Shown here piece after piece: positions 36,881 through 50,201 of a DNA stretch of 64,000 nt. The first letter of the stretch is position 1. Every line of letters starts with the position of its first letter. The position numbers were made by a program, and so were the translations under genes. This DNA is from Nymphaea colorata. Taxonomy: Eukaryota; Streptophyta; Magnoliopsida; Nymphaeales; Nymphaeaceae. The notes below the pieces were generated by a model. It saw nothing but the letters and a program-made list of their open reading frames with translations. It did no database searches and was not told the DNA's origin. Location of the stretch: positions 496,001-560,000 of the forward strand of contig NW_022204507.1 of the NCBI RefSeq assembly GCF_008831285.2, read 5' to 3'.

Positions 36881-37189
36881 TTGAGGATTCCAGCTGTGAG
36901 AGGCTACCTCAGTGATCAAGCTTGGCTTGTTAGGTTCGCCTTCCTTTGGGGATGTTGTTCATGAGGTTTGACTGGAAAAGGTGGTCGGAATCATGAACGG
37001 AAGTGAAAGGGGCAGGTTCACCAAAGAACCACTCTACGGAATGCCGGGAATCCTTCAATCGCAGGGAATGGATCGATGCTTGCTTGAACTCTTCTGGGAT
37101 GACTTCTGGAGGATCATGGAAGGCTGGCGATGCTACCTTAACCACTGGATGCCAGAAACAGTGCATGCGATTAAGAAAGTTACTAGTTT
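36881..37189. other. No gene recognised
   Basis: GC-richer than its neighbours and open in short frames on both strands, but with no recognisable domain. It lies between the element 2 gag and its LTR remnant, where untranslated leader sequence would be expected. Confidence 0.4.
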
Positions 37190-37262
37190 AAGTCACCACA
37201 GTTTTCTGTTTCAACAACATTTGGCTGGCTCATCTTTTCCCATGATATTTGGCATCGTGCTG
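37190..37262 (-). mobile_element. LTR remnant related to copia element 2 (5' side)
   Basis: On the minus strand it carries the GATGAGCCAGCCAAATGT unit followed by TTGAAAC, as in the LTR at 34190-34430. It is consistent with the 5' LTR of element 2, now truncated. Confidence 0.55.
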
Positions 37263-37326
37263 TTCTTCCTTTCACATATACAGTTTTTTTGTACATAATC
37301 AATTACAAGCGTGAAAGAATATTTTT

Positions 37327-37476
37327 TGTTACAACAGAATCATGCCATCAACCTTCTAGAGAATTCCACATGTGTGACAAAGAACACCACGATTCAATTT
37401 TACATCGTTACAATAGGTGTAAAGAAAACAAAGTTAATAACACAGCTTTAACAAATAGTTTTCATTTTTTGTAACA
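37327..37476 (-). mobile_element. 150-bp copia LTR, second copy
   Basis: Exactly as long as 29521-29670, with the same TGTTA/TAACA ends and conserved interior (for example TTCCACATGTGTGACAAAGA). No primer binding site follows on the minus strand, and the flanking pentamers do not match those of the other copy. It may be a displaced 5' LTR or a solo LTR of the same family. Confidence 0.65.
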
Positions 37477-37540
37477 GATCCAAAGTGGCAGAAGGCCCTA
37501 ACTTTCTTCCGTTTGAGCTTCATAGCATCTTGAAGGTTAG

Positions 37541-38573
37541 AAATTGCTAAATCATACTTTCTCTAGTAAATCTCTTTTGAAGAGGATGACAACGTTGATG
37601 ATGGGGGTTGGCAACAACAAGCTCATGAGGCGGCCGGCGACACACTTTACACTTAAGAGAGGAAATAAACTCTCTACCCCTTCTTCATGTGCTCCCCATC
37701 CCTGTTTCCATCAATGAGAAGCTCTCTCTCTCTCTCTCTCTCTCTCATGTGTTTAGTGTAGTGTCGATGACATGGGTGGATGTTCAAAGCTGGTTATATG
37801 CCCAGGCTTGTGCACAGGCTCCCATGGATCCCAACTACCCAAAAAGTGGGCTAAGGAGCTAGTACAAGTGGGCAAGGGGGCACTTGTCATTTTATTAAAG
37901 ACTATGCACGATACATGTAACCAGATGTCATGGGTCTTGATGAAAAAATGCAGCTGTAAAATTAAGAAGGCTTATGAACAAAATTTCGCTTGGAGTGGAT
38001 CTGGAGGTGGCCTAAACCTTGTCAAGTGCACGATCAAGTTCGCATTGGTTTCAGATTCAGATGATATTAATTAAAATTGGGGATTCAAATTTGGATTCAG
38101 ATTTACAAATTTACAATAATGTAAAATAAAAAAATATTATTTAGATCCGGATCTATAAATTTGGGTTTTGATATCCATTATCTTTTTTTTTTCTGGTATC
38201 TGATTGGGTATCTATTTGATGCTGAGTCTGAATCTGAATTTAATCGGATTCCAATTTTTAATACCGAATCTGATCTGATTTTTTATTTGGATATCGAATT
38301 TCTCTTTTTTTCAAATCTGATTTATATAAAAAAACTTGATCTGGTATTTGATCTGAATCTGATTCATTAACATCCCTAATAACCTCCCGACCAAAGACTA
38401 ATACAACGATGAAGTCCATGGATCTCCGAAAGCTTGAGGAATTAAATGCCAACAGGGAAATAGACAATGTCGACGAGAGATGTGGGAGATGAAGATCTCA
38501 GACGACATTACACAGCCATTTGTGTCGCATTATTTCCACCATCAAATGGCAGCATACATCATCACATAAGATT
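37541..38573. repeat. 1-kb dispersed repeat, copy 2
   Basis: Collinear with 24974-25970. It includes a (TC)n tract at about 37724-37746 that is absent from the other copy. The CGGAT-like AT-rich block ends in TTAACATCCCTA, close to the MITE terminus. Confidence 0.8.
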
Positions 38574-40439
38574 GAACATCTATAGCTCCAAAGGACCCCT
38601 TACAGAATAGTCTTGTGGAAGAAACATGATGATTACTACAGTGCAATGATAAATCAACTTGAAGATAATGGAAGGTAGAAGAATATGTTGGCTTCTTATG
38701 TCTGCATGCTTAATCAATTATCAAATAGATAAATTGTTTTTAATTGAATGAATCACCTTAAGTAAAAGCGGAGTTTGAATCTATTGGGGATATGAATTCC
38801 TGAACATGGTTTGTATTACTAATAACAGGAATCTTTGGTTCTTAATATGATATTTGAAGAGTTATCACCGACTATCTTCAAAGAGTTGAGAAGATTCAAG
38901 AGGCATTGAGCCTAGCAACACTAATTTCTTTTGAATATTTTATTGCAATACAATATAGAGTCGACAAATACAAAAGAAAAATTAAAAATGGAATCATAGG
39001 CATGGCGTGAGCTGATGACTTTATTTCTTGTATAGAAACACCAGCTGAAAGGAAAACTCTTATTCAATTTTGTATGGGTACTTTGCAATGAAAGAGGGAG
39101 GGAGGATTGCAGTGTTGTTGCTAATCTAAGAAAACCCAGCTTAAATGAAGAAGTTGAATTTTCTTAATTAACTGTAATCGCTTTAACTAATAAATGGATG
39201 GCATGTGACGATAAAAATCTTTCCATTCTTGTCAAGAAATGTCAAAGTTGAATTCTCTTTTCCTAGTTGTAATCAGTTTGAAATAACATAGTATGATCTC
39301 AGTTGAAAATTAGTCATAAACCATTATACATTAATATCAATTACTCATTGTTATTTAGGACAATAATATCCAACGGTATTGATTTGTACTTGCTGCCAGG
39401 TTCTGTAATTAGTAGCATGATGGCCTAATTTGAGTGTTATTACTTATTGATATAGCAATTAAAGAAGTTATGTTTTCGAAAGTATAAATAGTTATCGGTT
39501 CCTGGTGACGGAAAATATACAGCAGAATGCATGCACCATTTGACGCCACATGGTGAACAATGATTGGAAAATGCACAACTCTAATTTGTTGTTTATGATT
39601 CCCATACATTCTTTTGCTGAGCTTCCTTTCATTTCACTGTCCATGAAAAAAAATACATTGTGGATGTACTCATACTTCAATCTTATCCTTTCCACATCTT
39701 TTACAGTTATGACTTTGTTGGTCTTGTAAATTGTAAATGATGATTTAGGGAAACCTCTACCAAGTTGCAACAGATTCTGAGTGGCCTTTCTTCTTTGATC
39801 CACAAAATGTTCATATGAAGAGGGGAGTTTCTAGTGTGTATGTTTTTCTTTGTGGCTTTTGTAGCTTTTATATGTTGTATCCAGAAATGGCAAGAGCATT
39901 GCTTCATTTTCACTTATTCATTAATTTTTCATTTTTATGTGAGATGTTGTAGGTTAGAGGATCATGTTACGGCCAGCAAAGTTTCCTAAAAAAAGAGAAG
40001 GATGTTCTGATCGCACTCTATCCAATTGCATTATAGGGGGAATAAAAGAAACAGAACATATTGAGAAAATTAAGACGGATGGTGTACAAAGCTAAATGAA
40101 TCTTCTTTCTGGGAACACATACTTTCTTCAGCTGAGTTGTGATGACAATGGCGTCAATTAATAAACAAACGATTGTCAAAGGGATCAGCAACTTTACGAA
40201 GGACTGACAAGTGCTATTTTCTTAAAGATGCTTATATACAATTTATAACTTGATGGTGGATGATTTTGAGATGTTTTAATCTTCACAACTACATTTGTAA
40301 GTTGTAAATAATTTTCTGATGAAATTTTAAGACAACCTTCACAAGAAATGACATGTAATTTAACTCGCATATAGCCTAAAAGTTTGACTTGTTTTTTTGT
40401 TTGTTTTTCCTTCTATATTTTTGTTAATCCAAAATCTGA
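38574..40439. other. No gene recognised
   Basis: AT-rich sequence with short frames only. A minus-strand frame at 39492-39803 lacks recognisable domains and is probably chance. No repeat pair was noticed. Confidence 0.5.
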
Positions 40440-40501
40440 TGCATAGAGTGTTCATCTCTCTCTCTCTCTCTCTCCCCCCCCCTTCTCATTTTCTTCTTAT
40501 T

Positions 40502-40542
<41 letters not shown>

Positions 40543-43500
40543 CTGGGTGGTTCTCTCTCAAGGCCTTGTTCTGCTCTCTCGCCTGCGACTCCCCCTCTCA
40601 CTCGTGGAGACATCCACCAGGCTCCTCTCCTATGGTGCTCGTCCGAATAGTGTTGAGAAGCACCGAGATGAGGCACCCCGTCCCCGACCTCTCACGACGA
40701 ACATTGGTCCCTCTCCCTCTCTCATCTGCACTCCCTCTTCTCCTGCCATTCAGCGTTGCTCGTGGCTGCTGGCCAGGTTAATCGCCTCCTCCTCCAGCCA
40801 CTTCTTCTCCCGAATTCACTCTGCCTACTTCACTACCAGCTCCTTCCTTGGGCAGTTTGCTCCTCCTCCCTCTCATTCCTCAACCGTTTCTGCTTGCAGC
40901 ACTGTGTTTCCTACTTTTTGCTTTGTTGTGCCCTCTCCATGCTCGGCAACAGTTTGATGAAATGCTCGTTACAGCTTGTGCTATCCACTTCTTCTTTTGG
41001 ATCCTTTTCATAGCTGTTCAGTCCTCTTTCGGTGCCTTGCTCTCACGTCGCGCTATGTGGCGTCTCATCGGCCTGTGGGGCCGTGCTGAGCTTAGGCTTT
41101 GAGAGGGTCCAAACGCAGCTGCTTGGCTTCATTGTTTTTCATGCCAGCCTTTTTGTTCTTGCCCGGGGTTGGTCTTATGGCCACCCTCCCTCCTCCTATG
41201 CCTTTTCGATCACCACATGGAGCTTGGGTTGGTGGTCCCAGTCTTTGTGGGATCAGGCCGGGTAACCCCCTTCCCCTTAATCGTTTGTTTTGTCGTGCTG
41301 TAGTAAATTTTCTTTGCTCGCCTAAGGGGGTCCGTCAGGCTATGGCGTTGTCATTCAGTTGGCAGTCTACCATCTTCAATTGTGTTTTCGTCAGCTCGCT
41401 TCTATTGCAGGACGCTCGCAGCGTCCTCCAGGCACTCCTACCACCTGCGCGCTATTTGTTTCTCCTTTTGCAGATGGGTGACTATTCCTTGCAGCCGAGG
41501 CTTCCCAAGGTGGTCTCCATTGGTAGGCCGGCTCCCTCACCTTGGTGTGTCCCCACTTCCCATCGTGCTTCCAAGCTACGTCGCCTTCTTCGGTCTGTCG
41601 CTTCTATCCTCGTCTGATGGGGCCATTGGTGGTGTCAGAGGTGTAATACCTTGAATGGCCGCCGGGCCGCCACGTGTTCTTTATGTCGTTTTCCTGCTAG
41701 TCAGAATGACCGGTGACTTTTTGGTCGACTGCATGGCTTTGCGGCCGTCGCTTCCGCCTTCTGGGTCTAGGTTCCTCTACCAGCTGCTTCTCAGTCACCT
41801 GCTTCGGATGCTAGCTCCATCTTCTTTGACTCTATCAGACTTCCTTGGCCTGGGCCTACTTGTTTTGGCACACGGGGTCTGCCTTTCTCGGTAGCGATCC
41901 CATGGGTCTCCAGCCCAGGTGGTCTGCTGCACCAGTTTTCTTCGCTTGTCGAGCTCTCGCCAACTCAGCTCCCGCCTTTGCTTCCATCACCGTTGGGGGT
42001 GGCCTTGCTTACTCGGTCGTGCCCTGCCTGCTCTCCGCCACGCTCCCCTGACGTGCTGCTTGTTGCTCTATCTGATCGTGGCATCATTCCGTCCTTTGCA
42101 CCGTCACAGTCGGCTACCCTCCCGTCAACAGGGGGTCACCCCCTTGAGGTAACTGTTGTTGCTTGCTCTTTCTCGACTATGACCTCCGTTGCTTTGACCT
42201 CTGTCGATTCGTCTCCCATAGTCAGTCCATCTCCATTTGTTGCATGTTCCTTGCTCCTTACCCTTGTTACCGGCCCCCCTTTGCCACCCCCACCATCTAG
42301 GACCACCTCCTTTGCCAACCTGCTCGGTTTTCTTCTATTTCCATTGACAGTTGCATTGTCACCCGCTTGCCTTCCCTGCGTGTACTACTCCCCGCACTCT
42401 GTTGAAGTGTTCTCGCAACCCCACCTGCTTGCCCCTTCCCCCGATTAGCCCTGCCATCCCCCACCTCTCTTGTGTTGACGCTATTTCCCCCACCCTGCGT
42501 ATTGATTCTGCGTCCATTGCTACCCCTCCGTCTTCTGCTTGGTTGCTTGGTCCCACCACCGAACCTTCTGTTTGCCCGCTCTTGCCCGATAGGTTGCCAC
42601 CTATTTCTCCCTTGTTAGATGCTGAGCTAGGCATCTCCCTTCCGGATGCGCTTGCCTCTCTTAAGGTCACGCTTCCTTAGGAGTAGCTTGATTTCCTTCA
42701 TTCTTCATTTGTTGCCGCTATTGCACTGGCCTCCGACTCCAACCTTACTCGGTTGTGGTGGGAATTGCATAGGATTGGGGCTTCTGCGGCCTCCATCCTC
42801 CCTCTCGGTACTGCTAGAGTGGCTAGACGTATGCCCCTTCACATGGTTTCTTCATGAGGGTTGTGTGTTAGAACGTGCGGGGCTTGGGAGCCTGTTATCG
42901 GCGTAGGTATCTCTCTTCTTGGGTGCGTCAGCATGGACCTTCCTTGCTTATCGTGGTTGACACCAAATTGTCTATGATTTCTCACGCCTGTGTTTGTACT
43001 TTTTTGCGTCAACCGTCCTTTGGGTTTCTTCCGGCTAATGGTGCCCCTAGGGGCATCCTACTAGCCTAGTCTCCTCCTCTTACGAGGGATGTGATGCATG
43101 TCGGTTATTACTCTATCTCGGTCATTCTCAATGGTCTTTGGCTCATTCGCCCGGTCTTAGTTACTACGGTCTATGGCCCTTGCGTTGATGCCTTGCGTGA
43201 CCAACTATGGGATGAGCTACATCATGCTCGTCAGCTTGTTTCCTCGCCTTGGCTTTTGGCAGGAGACTTCAATTGTTTGCTTAGCCCTGACGACTCTTGA
43301 TCTCCTGTCCCTTCTGGTCCGTTTATGTCGGCTTTTCACTCCTTCGTTCATGAGTTCGGTCTTTTTGACGTGTCTCTGAGTAATGGCAAGTTTACTTGGT
43401 CCAACAATAGGAATCCTTTGATTCTCCGTAGGTTGGACCGGGTCTTCCTCTTGCCTTAGTTGCTCTCTCCTTTTCTTTCATCCTCTTTGGTTCCTGGGCC

Positions 43501-45700
43501 GAGACACTTTTTTGATCATGCTCCGCTGCTCCTTTCCCTTATTCAGGGTAGGGCTGGTACTGGGCATGCCAGGTTTCATTTTGAGCTTTGGTGGCTCCGA
43601 AATGAGTCCTTTGTCACTGCCATCCCTAAATGGTGGGCTCGCACCATCAATGGTAGGTGGGCTGCTTTCAGGCTCTCGCGGAAGTTGCACTCCATCTAGA
43701 GGGAGGTTTTTGCCTGGAAGCACATTTTCTGCAACGGCAAGTTTTCTGAGGTGACCGGTTGGGATGAAGAGATTTTGTCCCTCCAGTTTTTTGGTAATAT
43801 TTCTACGAATCAGTCTTCCCGCCTCCTTTCTCTCAAGTGTCTGGCTCAGGAGTGGTGGATTAGGGAGTCCATCCACTGGCAACAGTGTTCTAGGCTGGGT
43901 TGGCTTTCGTATGGAGACCAGAATTCTAGATTCTTCCACTTGGCCGCACCTTGAAGGTGCCGTCAAACGTTGCTCCAGTCCATGGTTATTGGCCATAGGG
44001 TTTTTCTTAGTGATGACATTCTCCCGACTTTGACCGCCCATTTTCGTGATTTCTATTCTAAGCATCTTTGCATTCGTGCCCTGGTTCCATAATTTCACCT
44101 CTCCTCCCTCTCCATCTCATGTGCAATCTCTCTTGAGCGGCCCTTCCTACACCAAGAAATCAAGAATGCTGTCTGGGCCCTCAGCTCTGGTAAGGTGCCT
44201 GGCATTGAAGGTTTGCCTGTTGAATTTTTTTGCACCTTTTGGGAGGCTTGTAGCGCTGATGTGTTTACGTTTTGTGAAGAATTTGCCTCCAACTCCATTT
44301 TTCATAAGGAATTTAATCACGCCACCTGCGTCTTGGTGCCTAAGCATCCTAACCCTACGGACATCAGCCACTTTCGCCCGATCTCCATCTTAGGCACACC
44401 TTACAAGATTATTGCTAAATTGCTTTCTTTGTTGCTTGTGCCTGTTATGTCTTCTATCATTAACCCCTTTCATGTTGCATTCATCAAGGGTCGACATTTG
44501 TAGGACGCGATTGTCCTGGCCAATGAAGTTGATCACTCTCTATACTGTCTATGTCTTCCATCCTTCATGCTTAAGTTGGACATCTCTAAGGCCTTTGATT
44601 CGGTTAGTTGGGAGTTCCTTTCAGACCTGCTCATCCGCCTTGCTTTTGGTCCATCATCTTTGCAGTGGACCCTTTCGCTTGTCACTGGGCCCAGCTTGCA
44701 GTCTCCTTCAATGGGATGTGTGGCAATTTCTTCTGTCTCGATCACGGCCTCTGTCAGGGTTGCCCGTTATCGCCTTTTCTTTTCAACTTAGTTGCCGAGT
44801 GCTTTTCTATGTTATTTCATCATGCTGCAGTCGTTGGCTTCCTCACGCCACATTCACTCCCCCACTTATAGGCCTTTTCCACCCTTTAATATGTTGACAA
44901 CTTTCTCCTGTTTGGCATTGCTTTCCGCCAATAGATTGTGAGAACTTGGCTCATCCTTCAGGTTTTTGAGCTCATCTCGGGTTTTTCAATTAATTCCTCT
45001 GAAGACCACCTTTCTCTCATTCACGTGGATCCAGCCATAGTGCTTCTTGCGAAAGCTTGCTTTGGGTGTAAGGTTGATGGCTTACACATGGACTACTTAG
45101 GTCTTCAGCCTATGTTGGCGCCTCCTGCTCCCTCCTTTTGGAATTTAGTGGAGCAGAAGCTTGTGAATCACCTTCAGTGTTGATAGAAAAAGCTGCTTTA
45201 TCTCCCTGGTCGTATTACTCTTACTAAACATTGTCTTTCGTCGGTCACCTTCCATGCACTGGCAGTCTTTTGACCTCCTGTGGCTGTTCTGAGAAGGTTT
45301 GATAGGATTATTCGTAGATTTATCTGGGATGGTGATCGACCTTCAAATTGGCTTGCACGTTGGAATATGGTTGCCCTTCCGCGTCTTCTTGGGGGTGTTG
45401 GGGTTACCAACCTTAGTCCGGCATGTGAGTTATTCTTGTGTTCTTGATGGTGGCGTCTCGCAACTGAGCATTCTCCAATCACCCTATTCATTTGTTCCAA
45501 ATTTGACCTCTCTTCCCCTAGTGTTTGGAATGGTTTCATCTCCCACTCCTCTCCCTCCCACTTTTGGTGCGACCTGGTTTTTGCCCTTCTCCTTTTCCTT
45601 CGGCTTGCTGACCTCCCTTCTGTTGCACCCCCATCTTGGCCTCTTTCACCTTTCCAGGGATTCACTTTTTCTTCTTGCTACCTATCCCCATGTCATCATT
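40440..45700 (+). mobile_element. L1-type LINE (non-LTR retrotransposon), defective
   Basis: A (TC)n-rich 5' leader (40455-40540) is followed by a GC-rich ORF1-like region to about 42840 with a degenerate zinc-knuckle-like CQRC segment near 41640. ORF2 begins near 42850. The endonuclease has VVDTKL, then WLLAGDFNCLLSPDDS near 43250-43300 and WSNNRNPLILRRLDRVFL near 43400-43450. The reverse transcriptase starts near 44190 (GLPVEFFCTFWEAC, then HFRPISILGTPYKIIAKLL, FIKGRHL and LKLDISKAFDSVSWEFLS). The polymerase motif near 44889 reads YVDN instead of YADD, so a catalytic Asp is lost. TAG/TGA codons and frame changes break ORF2 repeatedly. A zinc-finger-like C-terminal region fades out near 45700. 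No clear poly-A tail or target duplication was found. Confidence 0.9.
40455..40540. repeat. (TC)n tract at the LINE 5' end
   Basis: Two long TC runs separated by a C-rich spacer. CT-rich leaders are common at the 5' ends of plant L1 elements. Confidence 0.9.
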
Positions 45701-46320
45701 TATGAGGAAGATCTAGAGGAGATGAAGAAATCCAACAAATACATTACCATAGCCTACTTCCCAAGTGGAGCAAATAGGAGATCAATGGATCTTGGCTTCT
45801 TTATCGTTGGACTTTGCTCTCCCTGATATGAGATTCACTACCTTCACTTTTCCTTTGTTGTTAATGGTCATTACCCAGTAAAAGTAGATTCTAGTGAAGA
45901 ACTTGTTGTCATTATGAGGAAATAGGCATAGCGAGTGGAAGGTCAACTGCTTGCGAGTAGATGGGTCCTTATAATGGACCTCTATATTGGGGAGTCCCTT
46001 GAAATCCCCTAGTGAGTAGAGACTTCTTGTTTGGTGTCCATCCTATGGAACAAACGGGTGTAGCCAGGGTGCTGGGTGGGGAGTGAATGGAAGTTGATCC
46101 CTTCACAAAGGTTGAACTGCAGATAGGATATGCTCGAATTTGTGTGGAGATACTACTTTCCTTAACGTTCCGTCCAATGGTGGAGTTGAAGTGTGGCAAT
46201 TATGATGATGTCCGATCACAAAGAGTTGAATGAAAAGCACAAATAAAATTTTACTCAAGATGCAAGACAATGTCTCACTTAATGCAGGACTATAATGTAT
46301 AACTCCTAATGCTTCCAACA
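45701..46320. other. No gene recognised
   Basis: Stop-rich sequence between the two LINE copies. It may include the decayed 3' end of the first or the 5' end of the second. Confidence 0.4.
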
Positions 46321-48300
46321 TCACGGAGTTTCAGCTCAATGCATTGTGCAATAGCATTTACAAGATCATTTCAAAAGTCATGGCAGCTAGAATGGAAAAG
46401 ATCCTCATTAGAACTGTTAATCATTATCATGGAGCATTTCTGCCTAATAAACATATTCATGAATAGGTTTGGATGCAACTAGATGGTTAATATCTTAGCT
46501 AACCATAACTGCCAATCAATGCTTCTAAACCATGATATGTCAAAGGTGTGTGACAAAGTTAAAAGAAACTTCATTAGGAAAGCCCTACACCACCTTGGTT
46601 TTTTGTGATAGTTGGGTTTCTAAGGTAATGACATGTGAAGAAACAAATTCATATGCTCTCATTATTAATGGAAGAAATGAAGTTTTTTTTTTAATTTTTT
46701 TTATTTCTTATTTTTTTATAGTCAGAGGGGGCTTTATCAGGAAGATCCCCCCTCATTCTATCTTTTTCACAGTTTTGGTTCAATTTTTTTTCTTTTGCGT
46801 AGGCTCAAATGGTCAGCTCTCAATATGAAAATCAAATTTTCTAAATTCAGAGGGGTTTACGTGAATATTCTAGGTATCTTTTATGTAGGTGCAATGATTT
46901 TTTGTAGGGCGATAAAATAGAGTGGGAGAAGTTTGAAATATCCTTAGAGAATTGGAAAGTGAAGCTGGAATGCTCATGAATAACCAGAAATCTACATTCA
47001 TCCTGTTTTATGTTAATGAACGTAGGATTTAGTTTACTTCCAAAACCCTCAGTTGAGAGTTGACTCTCTCCAAAACTTAGCATGGCCTCTCTCTATTCTT
47101 GAAGAAAATGAACCCTAAAAGCTTGTGTCTGCCTTGTTGGGAAAGTGGAGAAAAGTAGGATGAAAAAAAAAATCCTTTGATACTCTGATATACAATATTT
47201 AATTGTTATGTTTTGAATCAAATCATCAGCTACTAGATGATAGCTTTCTTACTGGCCAGGTCTATTATGGTAATGGTTGAAAGATTGTGCTGTCATTTTC
47301 TATAGGCTGACGTTGAGAACAAAAAAAAGCCCCTCATCATCTAAAAGACCTATGTTACCCTCTAGAGGAAGCCAGTGTTCCGGTTTGAAATTCATATTTC
47401 CGATACAAAGCACACATGATCTTTTTGCTCTTCTAGTCAAGAACAACAAGCTTGTTGTGGGCATTGTTTGTGCGAAACAAATATTTAAAGACTGATAGTA
47501 TGTTGACGTGTCATGTAAAGTCCCAGTGTTCCTGATTATGCAAAAGCATCTGGTGGGGTTGGAATGACATTAATCATCTGATTCAATGGATGGTGGATAA
47601 TAGCAAGACCACCCATTTATCGTCAAAGAGTTGGGATTGGGCATAGTAGAATACCTTATTTATAATAAAATTTTTCTCTTTTACAACTTGATCCTAGAGG
47701 CCTCCCTTTATGAGATGAACAGTATTCACAAACAAGAGACTAGTCAAAATTGAACTCACATTGGATTTCATATGCCATTCAGCATACTAGTTTCCTTTAT
47801 GACATGGACATCTTGATCGTGGGAGACAAAGAAGTAGCAACGGTCCACCACCCAGGCACCTATGAAGTGAATTGTCTTCACAAGGTATTAGACAAAAGTA
47901 AACTTATAATGTGAAAGAATGTTGCCATTTCTTGAGCTAAATGGTGCTCCTTTTTTGGCTATGGAGGTATATATAATGACTTATGATAGAACCCAAAGAG
48001 TTGGCTATGCCTTAGCCAACCAATGTGTGAACTATGATAGACAAATTGAAACAGAAGATCACGTCTTTATCCACCATTGATGTGTAAAGAAATGGTGAAG
48101 GTACTTGGGCATAAGTTTGATGTAAACATCCAAAATGAAGAAGTGTCCAAGAGGCAACCCATTGATGGTGGAAGAGATCTCTATAGTAAAATGGTCTTAG
48201 CTTGTCTAGCGTCTTAGTCTACCCATGACCTTTGGGGATATTTAAGAAGTTAAGAAACAACATCTTTTGTGACACTCATGCTAACATCAATTGGGAGATC
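46321..48300 (+). mobile_element. Second, older LINE remnant (RT and C-terminal zinc-finger region)
   Basis: Frame-shifting translation on the plus strand reveals LINE reverse transcriptase blocks in order. These are ALCNSIYKIISKVMAARMEK (46340-46400), HYHGAFLPNKHIHE, NHDMSKVCDKVKRNFIRKAL (46520-46580), NSYALIINGR (about 46650) and RGLYQEDPPSFYLF (46725-46770, the counterpart of RQGDPLSP). MLMNNQKSTFILF follows near 46970. Further on, LANQCVNYDRQIETEDHVFI (about 48010-48070) resembles the zinc-binding C-terminal region of plant L1 ORF2. Stops and indels are far more numerous than in the LINE at 40440-45700, so it is older and from a different lineage. It has no coding potential. Confidence 0.8.
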
Positions 48301-50201
48301 ACTGGCAAATTATGGGTGCACATCATGAATGTCATTGGCAGATCCTCATGGTTTTAGCATACGGAGGAGGTGTGTTGTTGGATGACTTTATCCATAAGCC
48401 TATACCCTTGGCCTTATTAGAGGTATTGGCATTTATTATGCAATCAGCAATTCTTGTCCTCATGCAACCATGAAAAGACATGGGAAAATGGGATATGGTT
48501 TGTCCTTGCTGAATGCACATAGCATGAGATTTTCCTTTCTTCGAAGCAACACCTCCTTAGACACGTTGCATTTGGATGCAGTAACGAACATAATCTAATG
48601 GAAAATCCCTTGGGTACCAAGCCTAGGTAAGTAGGGAGCCCTTTTGCGCTGTTTGAGATAACCAATGTTGTCTCTTTTATGTGTGTCCCTTTCTATTACT
48701 CTCTTTATTTTTTTATCAATCAAAGGGTTACATTGGAATTGGCCCTTAAGAGAAGAAGTTGGAAAGTGTTTCTAACAATTGGCATGCTCAAAAATAGAAG
48801 ATAGACTCAGTTGAAAAACAATAAAATGACTTAGATAATGAGCACTGACCCCTACTCAACCTCATTAACCTAGGACAAAAGGATAACCTTGACCAATTGA
48901 GTTAGAAGTCATGCCACCTTAACCAATTGAGTAGCTCGGACCATATCATGGCTAGGCCAAATAATCCATTCATTGTTGGCTATACACATGCTACCAAATA
49001 CATATAAAAACTTCACATACAAATGCATGCTTGGGAACTTTCTTTAACAGTTAACAAAAGTCAAGGAGGCATCAAAAAATATTTCCTCATGAACTCAATT
49101 TTAAATGGAAAAGTCTATTATAAACCCACATTTGAAATTTCAAATAAATAGACAAAATGGAATAGATTTTCAAACCTAAGAACCTTGGTTTTGAACATAA
49201 AATATTTTTGTTTCCAATTTCGTTTAAAATGGGGCCGGAAACCCCCTTATGTAATTATTTTAAGAAAATTGCAGCTGCTTAAAAAGTTTTAAAAAGCTCC
49301 AACTGTTATTTAAAAAGTTCAACAAATTAGTGGGGTCTTTGATGGTTGCAGCCCTATTTAAAACATTTGTAAAAAGTATGGAGGGGTTCTAAATTATTTC
49401 ATAAAGGTGTAACACCCCTTATTGGCACATTTTCCTAATTTTCCCTCATCTTTTCCCTCCTTTTAATTTTTCTAAGGGTTAAATGGTGAACTAAGAAAGT
49501 GGGGCCATGGTCTGACCATCTATTGTTTGCGAGTCCTACTATGACTCTAACCACTGGCGAGGTCACCAACAGCACTCTGCTGGTCAAACCCATGGCTTTT
49601 TCTCACTCGATTTGTCCTCATTCTAAGGCTTTCACCATTCACAAGTTGAACCTTAGCCGAACAAAGACTCTCTCCTTCTTAAGTAAGGCAAATCAAGGGA
49701 GGCTACACAACTGCAACACCCTGCTTGATTATCTTTTTCTTTTCCTTTTAATATCTATTATAGGTTTAAGTATGGCTTAAGACTACAATACATCCTCACT
49801 AACTATTCTTCCAACTTGTGATAAAAGAGTGAGTGGAACAACTCTTATTTTGTGTGAGTCGAAGTTTACAAAATGTACAGTAAGCCCATTTAGCTTTTGA
49901 CAATTTTTTTTTCTTTCCTTATAAGATATGTGATCCAAAATTTTCCTTTTAGATTTGATATGATTTCTACTTTTAAAAGGGCTTTCCTTGGGTTAAGTTT
50001 GCCACATGGGTTAAGTTTGCCACATGGGTTAAGCTGGCCACCGTCAATGACTCCCTTTTCCTAATTGTCTGTAATTTTTCTTTCATCTGTTCTCCAGTAT
50101 CCCCATGCAAGCTAATCACTCAGCAAGAAAAGAAAGGCCCCACGGATTGGAAGAAAAAGATTTACAAGTGTTTGTCTCAATAGAATAAACTCAGCTTATT
50201 A
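48301..50201. other. No gene recognised
   Basis: AT-rich sequence. A TGTAACACCCC word near 49408 resembles the start of a gypsy LTR, but nothing supports it further. An 18-bp triplicate lies at 49989-50042. Confidence 0.45.
49989..50042. repeat. 18-bp tandem repeat, three units
   Basis: The unit TGGGTTAAGTTTGCCACA occurs twice, and a third diverged unit reads TGGGTTAAGCTGGCCACC. Confidence 0.9.

Noticed and set aside
29521-37476. One single 8-kb copia element bounded by the two 150-bp LTRs
   Set aside because: The interior contains two distinct copia families and a second set of LTRs, there is no primer site below 37327, and flanking pentamers do not match.
39492-39803. 103-residue minus-strand frame
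   Set aside because: No recognisable domain, no partner exons and AT-rich composition; consistent with chance.
43478-44098. 206-residue minus-strand frame
   Set aside because: It is the antisense of LINE ORF2, where the plus strand shows endonuclease and reverse transcriptase motifs.
49408-49440. Gypsy LTR start (TGTAACACCCC)
   Set aside because: No matching right end, tract or second LTR was found, and an 11-base word can occur by chance.
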